The notes beneath the pieces were generated by a model, which ran no database searches, was not told the DNA's origin, and saw only the letters and a program-made list of their open reading frames with translations. From Hirudo medicinalis (lineage: Eukaryota; Annelida; Clitellata; Hirudinida; Hirudinidae): 64,000 nt of DNA. A program made the position numbers and the translations under genes. The DNA is taken from the NCBI GenBank assembly GCA_011800805.1, contig MPNW01000027.1:286863-350862 (forward strand). Direction: 5' to 3'. Positions 36,820 to 47,439 of the stretch are shown here, piece after piece (the stretch's first letter is position 1; the number at the start of each line of letters is the position of its first letter).

Positions 36820-37313
36820 ACTTGATTGTTTAGACTAAAGTTTCTTATCCATTTTATTTGGAGCACAAATTTTCTACATGGAAGGTATGGAGAATGTGCA
36901 TGACTCATTTTATATCAGTGTTTTACAACATATTTTTCAATAATATTTAACATTTATTATTTTGAGTCCAATTTGGGTGTAAAAATTATTGTCTAAAATT
37001 AATATTACATGATAATACTACATTGCACCAATTTAATAGCACAACCGAGAATCATACGTTTATCACTTGATCCATATCAAAAACATTTCTCTACAACTAG
37101 ACCACTTTTATTCATACTTTATGTCTTTAAGCGATGAAAATCAAATGATACAACTCATAGAATCATTTATCAGAGCTTGTTTAAAGGTAATTCAAAAAAT
37201 TAAGCAGATTTGGTGATTCACAATCTTCTTAAATTGATGATGCTGGATGCAACATCATTGATTTTAAGTGAATTTAAATGAATATAAATTTAATGAGTAT
37301 AAGTGATGTAAAT

Positions 37314-37402
37314 AAGATATAACTTCTCAAGATATTAAGATATAGCTTCATAAGATTTTAAGATATAACTTCATAAGATATTAAGATATAACTTCTCATA
37401 AA
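37314..37402 (+). repeat. 23-base minisatellite, about 3.7 copies
   Basis: Unit starts fall at 37314, 37337, 37360 and 37383. The unit is close to AAGATATAACTTCATAAGAT plus ATT, with single-base differences between copies and a partial last copy. Confidence 0.9.
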
Positions 37403-37639
37403 TGCAATTTCAAATAGTATGAACAAGGATATATGGTTCGAATAAACGGTATTTTTCAGGCTTGCATAAAACCAAGGCTATACCAAGGTGATGTGTCATC
37501 ACCGTCATGACCTTCAATTTTGCTATTTCTTTAGCCAGTTTGTTTTCATTATTTGATCGATTGTTCAGAAGTTTTGTGCTCGTGAGTTGATTTCATGGTA
37601 TTTAATGTCGATTAAAGAAAACAAAAATTTCTCTTATTC

Positions 37640-38603
37640 ATTTGAAGAAAAACAAATTTCACGACAATAATTGGAAAGAAATAAGTAAATACTACGGTAA
37701 CGTCTTTGAACCATATTTGTCAAAGAACAAAAATGAGGGATTTAAAGATTCGTTAAGCATGAAAAGCAACGAGGAAGATTTAGCAATCGAAAAATATATT
37801 TTCGTCGACAGCTTCATAAGGTGGTCGCATATGATGAGAATAATGCACGAGGCTTACTGGCACGCCTCAGATCTTCTTAAGGTATGTTCATGGTAATTAC
37901 TTAAACCCATTGAATATGAAGATTCTATAATTTTATGAGAAGTCCCTCCTATGACTACATTTATTCTCAAGAACCTTCCAACTATCACTAAATTCCTCCG
38001 TGGTTTTAATTGCCACAGTTTTCACAATAATTACGAAAAAAAACTAGTTTGCAATCAACTATCCCTTAGATTTTGTGAAAATGTATGCGGAACCCTCTGG
38101 CAGCCTCTAGAAATATTCTTGACATCTATGTATTATAAATATGTATGATTCATTGAATTAAGTGTACTTTCAGTAGTTGCACCGTTCAGTAGTTGATACC
38201 GTATTGTGTGTATTTTGTTAAATCTTCTGATTGTAAAATATAATTAATTAATAATTAAACTAATAATTCCATAGCTTTTGTTATCAAATAGGTATATGTC
38301 TTGGGCGCAATATACCTGCACATTAAGTTTCCGTACTTGGCTCGCAACTCTTTGATTTCATTTGCCTTAAATTGCTGAATTCTGCAGCTTATTTTTTAAA
38401 CTTCGATAGTGCTGGAAATCTCTATTTAAATATTGATTTATCTAAACCTTTTAGATGACGAATATTTCCGAAGAATTTGAGACAATGGTTTTTAGACGTA
38501 ATTTTAGAGATAATTCAATTCGTAGACTTTTCATTAGCACATCAAGAGATAAGCCGTTGAAGCATCATCAATCAATGTGGATGGAAGTTGCGATGAAGAT
38601 GTG
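37640..38603 (+). CDS. Two linked orphan exons of an unknown gene
   Basis: An open frame ends at a strong donor (CTTAAG|GTATGTTC at about 37879) and reads KFHDNNWKEISKYYGNVFEP, EDLAIEKYIFVDSFIRWSHM and MHEAYWHASDLLK. A second block at 38455-38603 follows TTTTAG and continues in the same phase: MTNISEEFETMVFRRNFRDN, then RRLFISTSRDKPLKHHQSMW, ending at a GT donor. The start and later exons were not found. I do not recognise the protein. The neat splice sites and phase match make it more than random, but it could be a decayed gene. Confidence 0.3.
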
Positions 38604-39367
38604 GTTAGTTTACTTATAAATGCACTTTTTAACTAGATAACTTGAATCGCGATTACATTTTTAAAATTTAATTCCAATGCAGTCCTTTTTTATTTTTGTC
38701 AAAACATCACCTGATGTAAGATTGTAAGATGAGTACCTGATGGAAGATTTATTGAAGGTTCTGAAAGGGGAAGTAGTTGATGAGGTAAGAAATGTCTGAA
38801 AATTCTGTTATTTGAATATGTTAAAAAGAACAGCTCCTTCATTGTAAGCTGCTTTAGATGAACTTCACTTCGCCATACATAGCACCCCGAACATATAAAA
38901 ATGTTTAACTCCATGCCTAATTTTCCGGAAGAACTGCGGATGGCTGGTGATTGTCTCTCATTATGTTAAATCTCCTGATTAAAGTTCTGATTTCTCGACA
39001 TCTTGATAATGATGACTTTTAACGTGTTATTTCATTCAAAAAATTAAATCAATTCGCTCCACATATCGCTTCTTCTGAGTGATTTTGATCAATGTTGTAA
39101 AGGGTGTTTATACTCTTGTGATCAATGATTTTTCCTGCAGAAGTTTGGCCTTTCATTGGACGTCGATACTTGACATCCCTTGCGGTTCCATGTTGTTCCT
39201 TTTGAAACACGATGAACCTGACATTCGATGCTTGGAGCATCCCTTGGAGGATTTCTTTCACAGAGACCATTCCTGACAAAGTTCAATCTCTAATTCTCTG
39301 CAACAATTCCTCAAACACCGGTATCTTCGAGAACTTGAAAGCTGCCTCCGCGATACATAAACATGTA
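38604..39367. other. Unassigned interval before a Tc1 element
   Basis: An acceptor-like TTTTTCCTGCAG at about 39140 precedes a GC-richer open stretch (to about 39365) with frames open on both strands. It may be a host exon interrupted by the Tc1 insertion at 39368; I could not identify it. Confidence 0.3.
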
Positions 39368-40696
39368 CAGTCAGATCAGGACGGAAACCATGAGGACACC
39401 TCTTTATTTCGTGATAACTCGCCAAACAAAAATTCGATTGTGGGGGAATTTTAGAATGTTGTGTAATTATACATTTGTGATTGTACCTTAAATTTTCGTC
39501 AAGATATTTTCATGCATTAATTTAAAAATTCAGAAAACGTGATTTCGAGGCGTCCAATAACCATGAAAGACGCTTTCAACAATCATCGCAATTGTCTAAA
39601 ATCTCGCGAAAAACAAGAAAAAAAATTTTTTGTTAAGAAATAATGTTTCCTTTATTCTCAATAACTTTAAAACATCTGTCAACTTATGGATCGGGGCATT
39701 ATCCTGCTGGAAAATAAATTTTTTTCCATAATAATCTTCCCCAAAAGGCAGGAGATGATCTTCTAATACTTTGATGTAATCTGCTGAAGACTGTCTCCCA
39801 TCCAGAAAGGTCAATTAAGTTAATCCTTCATTAGAAATTCCTCCCAATTCATCACCGAACCTTTTCATGAGTTCGGCTAAAAAGTGTTTCTTTTTCCAAC
39901 CTAAGGTCATGCCAGTAGAATTGATGACCATCAGGTTAAATTTCTTCTCGTCTGAAAAAATAATATTGCCCCAGCAATCTCTGTTGGAGAACATGGTTTT
40001 GGCCCATTCCATTCTTGCCAACTCGTGATGGTTTTTAAGAGCTGAAATCTTTAATCTTTTTTCATATAATAAAATACCACTAGATCTCAAATAACTTAAC
40101 ACTGTACTTTTACAAATTTTTAAATCACGTTCATTTCTTTGATTTGCTGAAAATTTACCTATAGATTTGGCGTCTCTGCTGACGAACCCTCAATTTCTTG
40201 AGATTTCTATGACTATTTTTTATTCCATATTCATCAGTTCCAGACGACAGTCTTGGATCGATTGAGCTCTTGCCAATTTCCCTGATTGAATAATTTGCTT
40301 GTCTAAAGGCTTCAATCTGCCCCCTCTCCTTGTCGGACAACATTTTACCTCCAGCCATTTATACAATAGTAATTTTATAAACTTCAAATTAATTTTTAAC
40401 TCTTTTTGGGTTTATGTATCGTTAATATTTGCATAAAATGCATTTTTATAATATCAAAACTATCAAAAATTTCAAGTTTTTTTGGATGTAAGTAACGATG
40501 TCCCCATGGTTTTCAAACGGCCGTAAAATGCTATTTTGCATATTTTACATGTTCTACTTGTTAAATTTATTTGAAATTTTACAGGTCGTTTTGTATACAA
40601 TAAAGTGATGTTATGTATAAAATTGAGTAATATTAAACTTGTGTTTAGCGTGTTATCAGAAATTATGGGGTGTCCTCATGGTTTTCGTCCTGACTG
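39368..40696 (-). mobile_element. Full-length Tc1/mariner element with intact ends and dead transposase
   Basis: The element is 1329 bases long, flanked by TA on both sides (39366-39367 and 40697-40698). The left end CAGTCAGATCAGGACGGAAA and, reverse complemented, the right end CAGTCAGGACGAAAACCATG form inverted repeats of about 50 bases that continue into a shared CCATGAGGACACC and TGATAAC. The minus-strand transposase starts MAGGKMLSDKERGQIEAFRQ (40358), followed by the DNA-binding helix, WGNIIFSDEKKFNL (first catalytic Asp), TFLDGRQSSADYIKVLEDHL and FIFQQDNAPIH (second Asp). It is broken by frameshifts near 40150 and 39710 and a stop at about 39814. The third catalytic region is not readable. 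It is a different subfamily from the copy at 13.1 kb. Confidence 0.93.
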
Positions 40697-40814
40697 TATT
40701 TCTGTTGGAATATTATTAGTATTAAGGATATTCCTCTTGCAAAAGTATTTTATAGTATGTTGAAAAGTTGTTATTATTAGCACCACTTTCTGAACATTTG
40801 AATTACTTTTTGTA

Positions 40815-41010
40815 ATGATCCGCTACGAGATGTTCAGAAGACTCCCTCTTTTAAGCCTCAAAGAGATCGTAGCTCTCTTCAACCAGTCCTGGTCCTCCGG
40901 AGTGGTCTCCCATTCCCGGAGGAGAGCTGTAGTTGTCCCAATCCTGAGGAAAATTTCAAATCGCTACCGATCACCGCTTGGGAGTTCTTGGGACAGACAT
41001 ACATACATAT
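40815..41010 (+). mobile_element. Non-LTR retrotransposon (LINE) reverse-transcriptase fragment
   Basis: The frame reads IRYEMFRRLPLLSLKEIVAL, then FNQSWSSGVVSHSRRRAVVV and PILRK. This is the segment just before the first conserved reverse-transcriptase motif of LINE elements (N-x-SW-x-SG-x-x-P-x-x-WR-x-A-x-VVPILK). It is cut off on both sides and lies just upstream of the CYFIP relic. Confidence 0.65.
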
Positions 41011-41959
41011 GTATTTTCTGTTTTATGTTATAGATGACATCTTTGATCTTGATCCCTTCACTTAATCATTCCGGACCCTCATCCAATGCTACTAGGCCAT
41101 TCATTCGAGGTTCACCAATTTTGTTGGGGAGCCCCATTTCAAGGCCATGGTGGAGCTCATGGGCTACCAGGACATCGCCAGGCTGACCAAAGAACTGGTT
41201 GCTAACAATAGTTCACTGGTATATTAAATAGATACAATATTTAATATTACAAATATTTTATTCAAGAAAATATAAAAATAAAAACATTACATTAATATAA
41301 AATTACATTGTTAATTAATTTAAACATTCGGATACTAGCAATTGACTCCAATTTTGATGTCCACTTGTGAAAGCACTAACATATTCTAATTTATTTATTA
41401 ATAATTATATTGATGGGGTTTTATTGGTGGTCGTGTGATTAGTTTTGAGTGTTTGAATTTTGTTTTGAAAATGGTGTGACGTTGTAGCGATTAAGTGCAC
41501 GTTGATGATGGTGATAATGATGATGAAGGTAATGGTAATAATAACAGCTGCGATGAGGGCGATGATGACATTGATGATGACGACCTTGGCGTTGACAATG
41601 ATGTATACATTTATCCGGGTATTTAATAAAAACTTGTTCAAATTCAGATCAGAAACTATCTCCTGCCCTACCTCACTTCGCTCCGAGGTGCATGCAGTTA
41701 ATTGTGCATGCATCCGTGCATGACCAGCTGCTATTTAACTTGCAATGTTCGTTACAATTATTGTTGCTATGGATCGCTTTATTATTGGTTTTTAAACTGA
41801 TTTTCATGTCCTTAAATCACTAAATAAGTCAAGAATTAAGCGAGTTTATGGGTTCATTAGTTTTCTCTAATAAAATAAAAGAAAAAGTAATTAATTACTA
41901 GCTAATTCGAATTAATACGAACTAAATAAAATCCTATAAATGTTGAAAATTTTTCGAGG

Positions 41960-42485
41960 GTGCTGTGCTACGAGATGCAGCTAGCGACCATCTTAACCTA
42001 GTCTGACCTTCAGCAAAGTGTTCCAGTACCCCAGGAATATTATACATACATATGCATACATGTTTATATTATACATACAATGTCAGTGACATGACATCTG
42101 TTAATTTGGCTTTTATTCGCGGATGGATGTGTGATGTATTTTTCGTCTGCGCGAGGCCACGCGATGGTATGATTGGTTGTGTTTTGCATATTAATGCGCG
42201 TGGCTGCCTGGGTGTATATATATGGCGTCGCGCAGCGAGGCAGCATTTAGAGGTAGAGAGTTAGAGTTAGGGTTGTGGTGTGGAGATATTGTGTCGAGTG
42301 AGCGCGAAGAAGCGCGCAGACGATAGTTGACATAGCGGGAGTGTGTGTCGTAGTTCGGTTGTTGTATTTGAGTTGAGATCTGCTTATTGTTTTTGCTGTT
42401 TTCTTTGCTTCAAATATATTTTTATTTCGATAATTGTGTTGATTTTCGATCAATATCGACGAAACAAGATAAATACCCAACAGGA
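41960..42485 (+). mobile_element. CpG-rich LTR-like block with a TATA box
   Basis: Within AT-rich DNA, 42110-42340 is rich in CG dinucleotides (GCGTCGCGCAGCGAGG). It has TATATATATGG at about 42215, followed by GTTAGAGTTAGGG words and, downstream, ATTTTTATTTCGATAATTGT and ACCCAACA. A TATA box followed by a U5-like T-rich end in CA resembles a solo LTR. I could not define the left end or a target duplication. It lies inside the CYFIP relic interval. Confidence 0.3.
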
Positions 42486-43438
42486 GAGTTTTAGAACCTG
42501 ACATACAATTTATAATTATTCAATGACTCTTATTGTGACATTCATCACATTCACACTGTAAGAATCTGGAACTGGCATATTCCTTTGTTTCTGAACATCG
42601 TTCCAAAGTCCTACCTGCCGAGAGACGGTATGACCGATGGAACCCACACCAATCACTCACCTCTTGTTAAACATAATCTCAATATTTTTGGAATTTTATG
42701 AAAATCAAGAAACTCAATACTCCACTTGCAAAAATCTGATAATTTTATCATAATTTTGTCATGAATTTGTATTATTCTAGTTAATTATAGTCAATCTTTA
42801 AATGTCCTCTACATGAGTCATTTTGCATGATAAATAATTGAATTATAACCATTTGGTACTGAGATAGTTCTCTTTCTTCAGAAATTATTTTATTATTTAA
42901 TTATTCTTATATTCTATTATTATTCTTATTTTATAAGAAAGAAAGGAGCCAGAAGAGGTTGAAAAAGAGTTGAAGAACTTGAGAACAAGTACAAGTTTTC
43001 AATTGTGCAGTTGGTCACATCAAAAAATGCTTCAGACGAAGTTGGTGCTCCAAAATTGTATTATAAGTATATTAATATTATTATTTTATCTATTAAATAA
43101 ACAATTGTCTTAATGAAAATTGTTAATATTGCTATATAATGAATTTAGGTTGTAAAGTTCATTAAATTCTATTTTTGGCTGATTAATTTGTCCAATACCA
43201 TTTTTAAAGCTATCATTACTCCTCTAAGATGCTTTCCATGTATTTTTTGTTCAACGAAATTAAATAACTAGCTTGAAATTACAGACTTGTTATCGATAGA
43301 TATTTCATCAGCAAGCTATTATTTAATAACAAATAATAAGCAATCAATTAGTGATCAGGTAACAAGAAACAATTTAGCCCTATATTTTTTAGTACAATGT
43401 TTATCCAAATTGGATGTGAAGGTACAACAATCGCCTGA

Positions 43439-43565
43439 CTATTTATACAGCACCCTAACTAAGGGCGCTCCCTTGCAGTGCAGATTGGGTTGTGAACACA
43501 ACACATTATGACAGTTGCCATCACCACCAGACATAGAACACTATTGGACTAATCTCAATCTTTTC
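43439..43565 (+). repeat. Dispersed repeat family copy
   Basis: It reads ATTTATACAGCACCCTAAC, then CTTGCAGTGCAGATTGGGTT, GTGAACACAACACATTATGA, CAGTTGCCATCACCACC, and a diverged tail with ATTGGACTAATCTCAATC. It contains both the TTTATAYAGCRCC head and the body, supporting one family of about 130-180 bases. Confidence 0.6.
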
Positions 43566-44186
43566 CAGCAAAACTCAGCCTGCAAGGAAATCGTTCTTCT
43601 GATAAGGGGCAAACTCTGCATTGGCACCTATATCTTCCAAACCTTTCTAATCCACCAAACTCCTCCTCACTGACGACCCACTTTTCAACCCCATAATGTC
43701 ACCATCTTTTCCCTCCTCCTTGTCGTCATCTCTCTGGTTTGTGGAAGCAAACACAGAGTTCCATAGACTATGATCAGCACAGCAATGCAGTTCGTCATGT
43801 ACAGGACTTTGGGGCAGAATGAGCTGACAGTTGAGTGGGTTCTCTGTGGAGTGTGCATTGATTTCGTAGTTAATTAAAAATAATAATAATCGATATCAGG
43901 GAGCTCTTTGTAGAGGAACTCAAATGGCAGGATATACCCTGGTCTTCCTTCTGTTACCAGCTGACGGATTTTTATTATTACCTCTAGAATGTCAGCAGGG
44001 TTAATCAGATCTGCACTGGAGTCGTGAGTCATCTGCTCTCCTTGGATTTTGAATTATGAAAACCTGGGTTGTAACAAGTCTTCCTCTTGATATCTGAAAA
44101 GTTGATTTGGTCCCAAATTAAAATAATCATATAATCAATTTTTCAGTCTTATGTATGGTAAGTAATGTGAAACTCCTACCACGTAG

Positions 44187-44545
44187 TGTACTGACAGGGA
44201 ATCGTCAGAGGAGTGCCCCGTCACCGAACGTTTCGGCCCAAACACCTTACAGGGGGTGGGCTACACCCACTTATCAGGCGGGTGTCACTTCGGTTATTAC
44301 CCTACTTAAACCAACTACATCCACATCTACTACGCACATTATATGGTTATCGACTAAAGACGGCGATCTTTGCACATCGATACCATATAATGCAAACTGA
44401 GCGTTATAATTTCTTTGAAGTGGCCGCCTTCACTTTGAAAATTACGCTCCACCGGCCGCGCGCATTCGCGAATAAGTGTTTATTGCGATATATGCATATA
44501 TGATATATGCGATATATGAGTTGGTGTGGCACCGAGCCCTACACA
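44187..44545 (+). mobile_element. Candidate LTR followed by a primer-binding-like site
   Basis: This GC-richer block starts TGTACTGACAGGG and ends GAGCCCTACACA, and is followed at once by TTTGGCAAGTCGAGCC, which resembles the junction of an LTR with a tRNA primer-binding region. Internal ATATATGCATATATGATATA lies close to the right end. No second LTR is present in the window. It is unrelated to the LTRs at 47.2 and 48.6 kb. Confidence 0.3.
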
Positions 44546-44614
44546 TTTGGCAAGTCGAGCCACAAAACATACAAACTCAGTACAAACTCTTAGCTCTCTG
44601 AATAGCCTCCCAAA

Positions 44615-44839
44615 TCATGGAGGAGTGCTCGATGCAGCCAGGAACACCTGGAACGCCTCCCTTCTGGATTGATGTATCCACGTACTTGTTGGACAACACA
44701 TATTATATTCAGTGAGCCTCGACGCAATGATGAAAAAAAATACCTTCCCTTCTACATTTAGCAACGAAATGGGTCTAAATTGGCTTAGGCTATGCGAGTC
44801 CCTTTCCTTCGGTATATAAACGCCTTCAGCTACTTTCAT
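44615..44839 (-). mobile_element. LINE reverse-transcriptase fragment
   Basis: The minus strand reads EGVYIPKERDSHSLSQFRPI, then SLLNVEGKVFFFIIASRLTE, the first conserved reverse-transcriptase block of LINE elements (FRPISLLN-x-x-x-K). It then breaks off. It belongs to a different lineage from the fragment at 40.8 kb. Confidence 0.75.
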
Positions 44840-44935
44840 CGTCTACCTTGCCTGACTGCCATGATTTCTCGATGAGAGAGTGCAGCAAATACAGCACTTT
44901 CGGGCATCTCTTATACAAAAGGTAAAGAAGTCCAA

Positions 44936-46486
44936 TTACTCAACCACAAACTGCTTAGAAGTCTCTCGAATCTGCATTTCTACTATTTCATCTGGATAAG
45001 CTATTTCGAGATCATCTTCGTGGGACACCAATCTTGCAATTTCCACATATTTCTAGTCAAGATAAAATGTTGATAATTCAAGATAAAAGTAGCATACAGC
45101 AAGTGTAACTGCATGAATTAAATAATTGAACAACAAAACTGACATAACTGGGCATCAGAATCATTTTTCCTTTGTTCTTGATTTTGCCCACCTCCACTTT
45201 TACATGAACCCAAGATGATCTTGCATCGTATGTACATCAAATATGAAGAATAAATAACACTCAGTCAGTGTTATTTCATTTAGGACTTTTCAGTTAGAGT
45301 TTGAGTTACAGTTAGTACTTTCCAGTTACAGTTAAAGTTACAGTTAACTTTATACTGTCTTTCCAGTTGCCAGTTACAACTTTCCAGTTATCAGTTATAG
45401 TTACAGTTACTGAACACAGCTTTACAATGTGGCCATTTTACAATTGTGTACTTATGTAGTTATTTTCTTAACCATAATGTACAATCCAACTTTCACAGTG
45501 CACAAATTGAAGCTGAACCACATGTGCAAGATTTCAAGTAATTCTANTTAAAGTTGATCTTTACGTAAAGTTTATTCGGCAACTTGTGCAATATTAACTT
45601 TGTTTACATTACTTATAAGGACATCTGGTCTTACTAAAACACCCGTAGGCACCAAAAATTACCAAAATTTACAGTAGAAGTGACTACTAACAAGCGTTAG
45701 GTAAAAAAGTCTGCGGAAAATTGTTTACATAATAAAGTCATGCTGATATAAAAAGTTCAGTTAACTGATTGGACCTTCCAGTTAATCAGTTACTACTTTC
45801 AAGTTAAAGTTATAGTTATAGTTATTTAGGCGCGGTCAGTTATAGTTATAGTTACAGTTAACTGATTTGGTTTCTGCCAGTTATTAGAGTATCCAGTTAC
45901 AGTTAGAGTTAATAGAATTAACACTACATTCAGTTATAACTTACCAAACAATTGCACCTACGTATTTCAAGGAGTGTTGTAAAGGTTGAAGGTGTCATTA
46001 AGCCTGAATGCCAGTTGTCCAAACACACATCCTGAATTAACGCTTTAAATGCTGCTGCAGAGTGTCTCCACTGAAATAAAAGGAAATATAGCCTTAAGAG
46101 GCGCTACAAGTGACAAAGTAAACTATAAAAACTATAATTTGAAGTTACCTGTAAAAAGACATCAAGCTAGCGCGCACTGCTACGTTTGAGCTTGTTGTAC
46201 CACTCACTGGGATAATCTTCACATTGTCAGGATCCGTCCTAGGAACCAGATCTTTAGTTCTAATACAAACTTCATGAAATCTGAAAGCAGAAAGTTAATT
46301 CATATCTTTAATGAGCTCAATGCAAGCTCAGCATATTTATATGAGAAATATCCTCAATGTAATTACAAAATTTGGAACAACTTTATAACTAAATTGAGTA
46401 CCTATGTTCTTGTTCATTTATATCAATGGTATCCATCTTGGTGAGAAGAATCATGACTCTCCTAACCAGGAGAAAACAAGCCCAGC
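44936..46486 (-). pseudogene. HBS1/eRF3/eEF1A-like translational GTPase, partial and divergent
   Basis: Four minus-strand exons with good splice sites link: 46402-46486, 46149-46280, 45945 to about 46065 and 44936-45052 (stop). The first carries the G4 motif in VMILLTKMDTIDINEQEHRF (family NKMD, here TKMD). The next gives VPRTDPDNVKIIPVSG, matching the G5 region of eRF3/HBS1. Then AFKALIQDVCLDNW corresponds to the start of barrel domain II, and KYVEIARLVSHEDDLEIAYP with EMQIRET to its later strands. It stops early, lacking domain III, and no G1-G3 exon continues on this strand. The third junction needs an unusual acceptor (GTGGAG). I infer a decaying copy; expression as a truncated protein cannot be excluded. 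Confidence 0.5.
45266..45926. mobile_element. hAT-type MITE with 8-base target duplication
   Basis: This is a 661-base non-coding element. The left end is CAGTGTTATTTCATT and the right end, reverse complemented, is TAGTGTTAATTCTATT. It is flanked by CACTCAGT (45258-45265) and CATTCAGT (45927-45934), matching at 7 of 8 positions. Both flanks of the interior are packed with CAGTTACAGTTA-type words in direct orientation. CAGTG ends and 8-base duplications are hallmarks of hAT transposons. It sits inside the last intron of the GTPase relic, 10 bases from the GTAAGT donor. One ambiguous base (n) lies at about 45547. Confidence 0.8.
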
Positions 46487-46623
46487 CTGTAAAAATTGAT
46501 ACATGACCGGCTCCTGCAAGTATATAATCATATTCACCATCATTGCCTGAAATAACCTATAACTAAAAATTCTATCGTTATGAAAACTCGTCATTCAACT
46601 AATAATGTAACATAGGGCCTTCA

Positions 46624-46738
46624 ACATGAATAGAGACGAAATTGTCTTGATTGATACCCCTCCAACGAAATCCCATGATCTTTCCATAGGAATCAATACA
46701 GCAAATGCTGTGATCTTGGTTAGCATTTCTTATTTATT
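46624..46738 (+). pseudogene. GTPase G3-region fragment in opposite orientation
   Basis: The plus strand reads MNRDEIVLIDTPPTKSHDLS, then IGINTANAVILVS. This resembles the D-A-P-G-H and ADVAVLV region of eEF1A/HBS1/eRF3 GTPases, with the Gly of the G3 motif changed to Pro. It lies just beyond the G4/G5 exons at 46.1-46.5 kb but on the opposite strand, as if an inversion had split one gene. AIG1/GIMAP-like GTPases are an alternative source. Confidence 0.4.
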
Positions 46739-47227
46739 TGGTTAGTTGTACTTGGGAAATGCAGAGGATCTGCTGAAAAGGCTAAGAAGTTATCATCAAA
46801 AAATGTAGCTGGGCCTAAGTTATGTTTTTGATGTATTCAGAAGTAAGTGGTCACATGTCAGGGCACTTGTCAGATTTCAATACCAGTTATGTATGCTTCC
46901 CATTTTTAATGTTAACTGTTTTACATTTATATTTTTAATGTTTACGGAAATATTTCATCAAATCTTTGTTAATTTTTGTAATATCAAGAGATTCCTCAGT
47001 TCAGACTGTTTCAGACATTGAGTAGATTTGTTTTACAATGTACCATTCTTGATGTACTTTTTGAAAAATTCGACCTAAGCCGCCCACTCAAAGGAAGCAG
47101 CACATGCTTACTTGACAAATTAAATTTTGTTGATATGCATATAGTTTTTTTTAATGCAATATAATTATTAATGAATGAAATAATTTTTATAATAAAATAA
47201 ATGTATTTTATTATACACTTACATTTT
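46739..47227. other. Unassigned AT-rich interval
   Basis: No feature is supported between the GTPase fragment and the LTR element. Confidence 0.35.
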
Positions 47228-47439
47228 ATGACTTACCAGGTGTGCAACCTTTGTTTGTGGACATCCTCCTTTGTCCTGTCTGGCTATTTAAGAAGCTAAG
47301 TCAGGGCATTCTTCCCTTCTCTCTCCTACTCTTCCCGCTACTCCAGCAGTTATCAGTTGTCAGTTGGAGCATTGTTGCCGTTGTTGTAAATAAATTTTGT
47401 GGTGAACTCGTCTTCTTCGTCAATGCCGCTTTCGCTACA
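47228..47439 (+). repeat. 5' LTR (left-truncated)
   Basis: It corresponds to 48669-48886 of the 3' LTR, beginning ATGACTTACCAGG and ending TCGCTACA. It includes AAATAAATTTTGTGG, a likely polyadenylation signal in R/U5. Confidence 0.8.

Larger units (their letters stand above)
41096..43870 (+). pseudogene. CYFIP: Degraded, intron-bearing CYFIP pseudogene
   Basis: Pieces of the C-terminal half of CYFIP (cytoplasmic FMR1-interacting protein, WAVE regulatory complex) appear in native order. An exon at 41096-41218 reads NFVGEPHFKAMVELMGYQDI with a preserved acceptor and GT donor. About 42590-42640 reads VPKSYLPRDG. About 42960-43020 reads VEELENKYKFSIVQLV. About 43575-43640 reads RGKLCIGTYIFQTF. 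About 43690-43860 reads EFHRL, stop, SA, then after a shift MQFVMYRTLGQNELTVEW. The Trp after EFHRL is replaced by TGA and the frame shifts right after it. Retained intron-like gaps point to a duplicated rather than retrotransposed copy. The smaller pieces are weak individually; their collinear order is the strength. A repeat copy sits at 43440. Confidence 0.72.

Noticed and set aside
41405..41723. Met/Ile/Val/Thr-rich ORFs on both strands
   Set aside because: They are produced by a degenerate GATGAT-type repeat at 41500-41590; no homology and no splice context.
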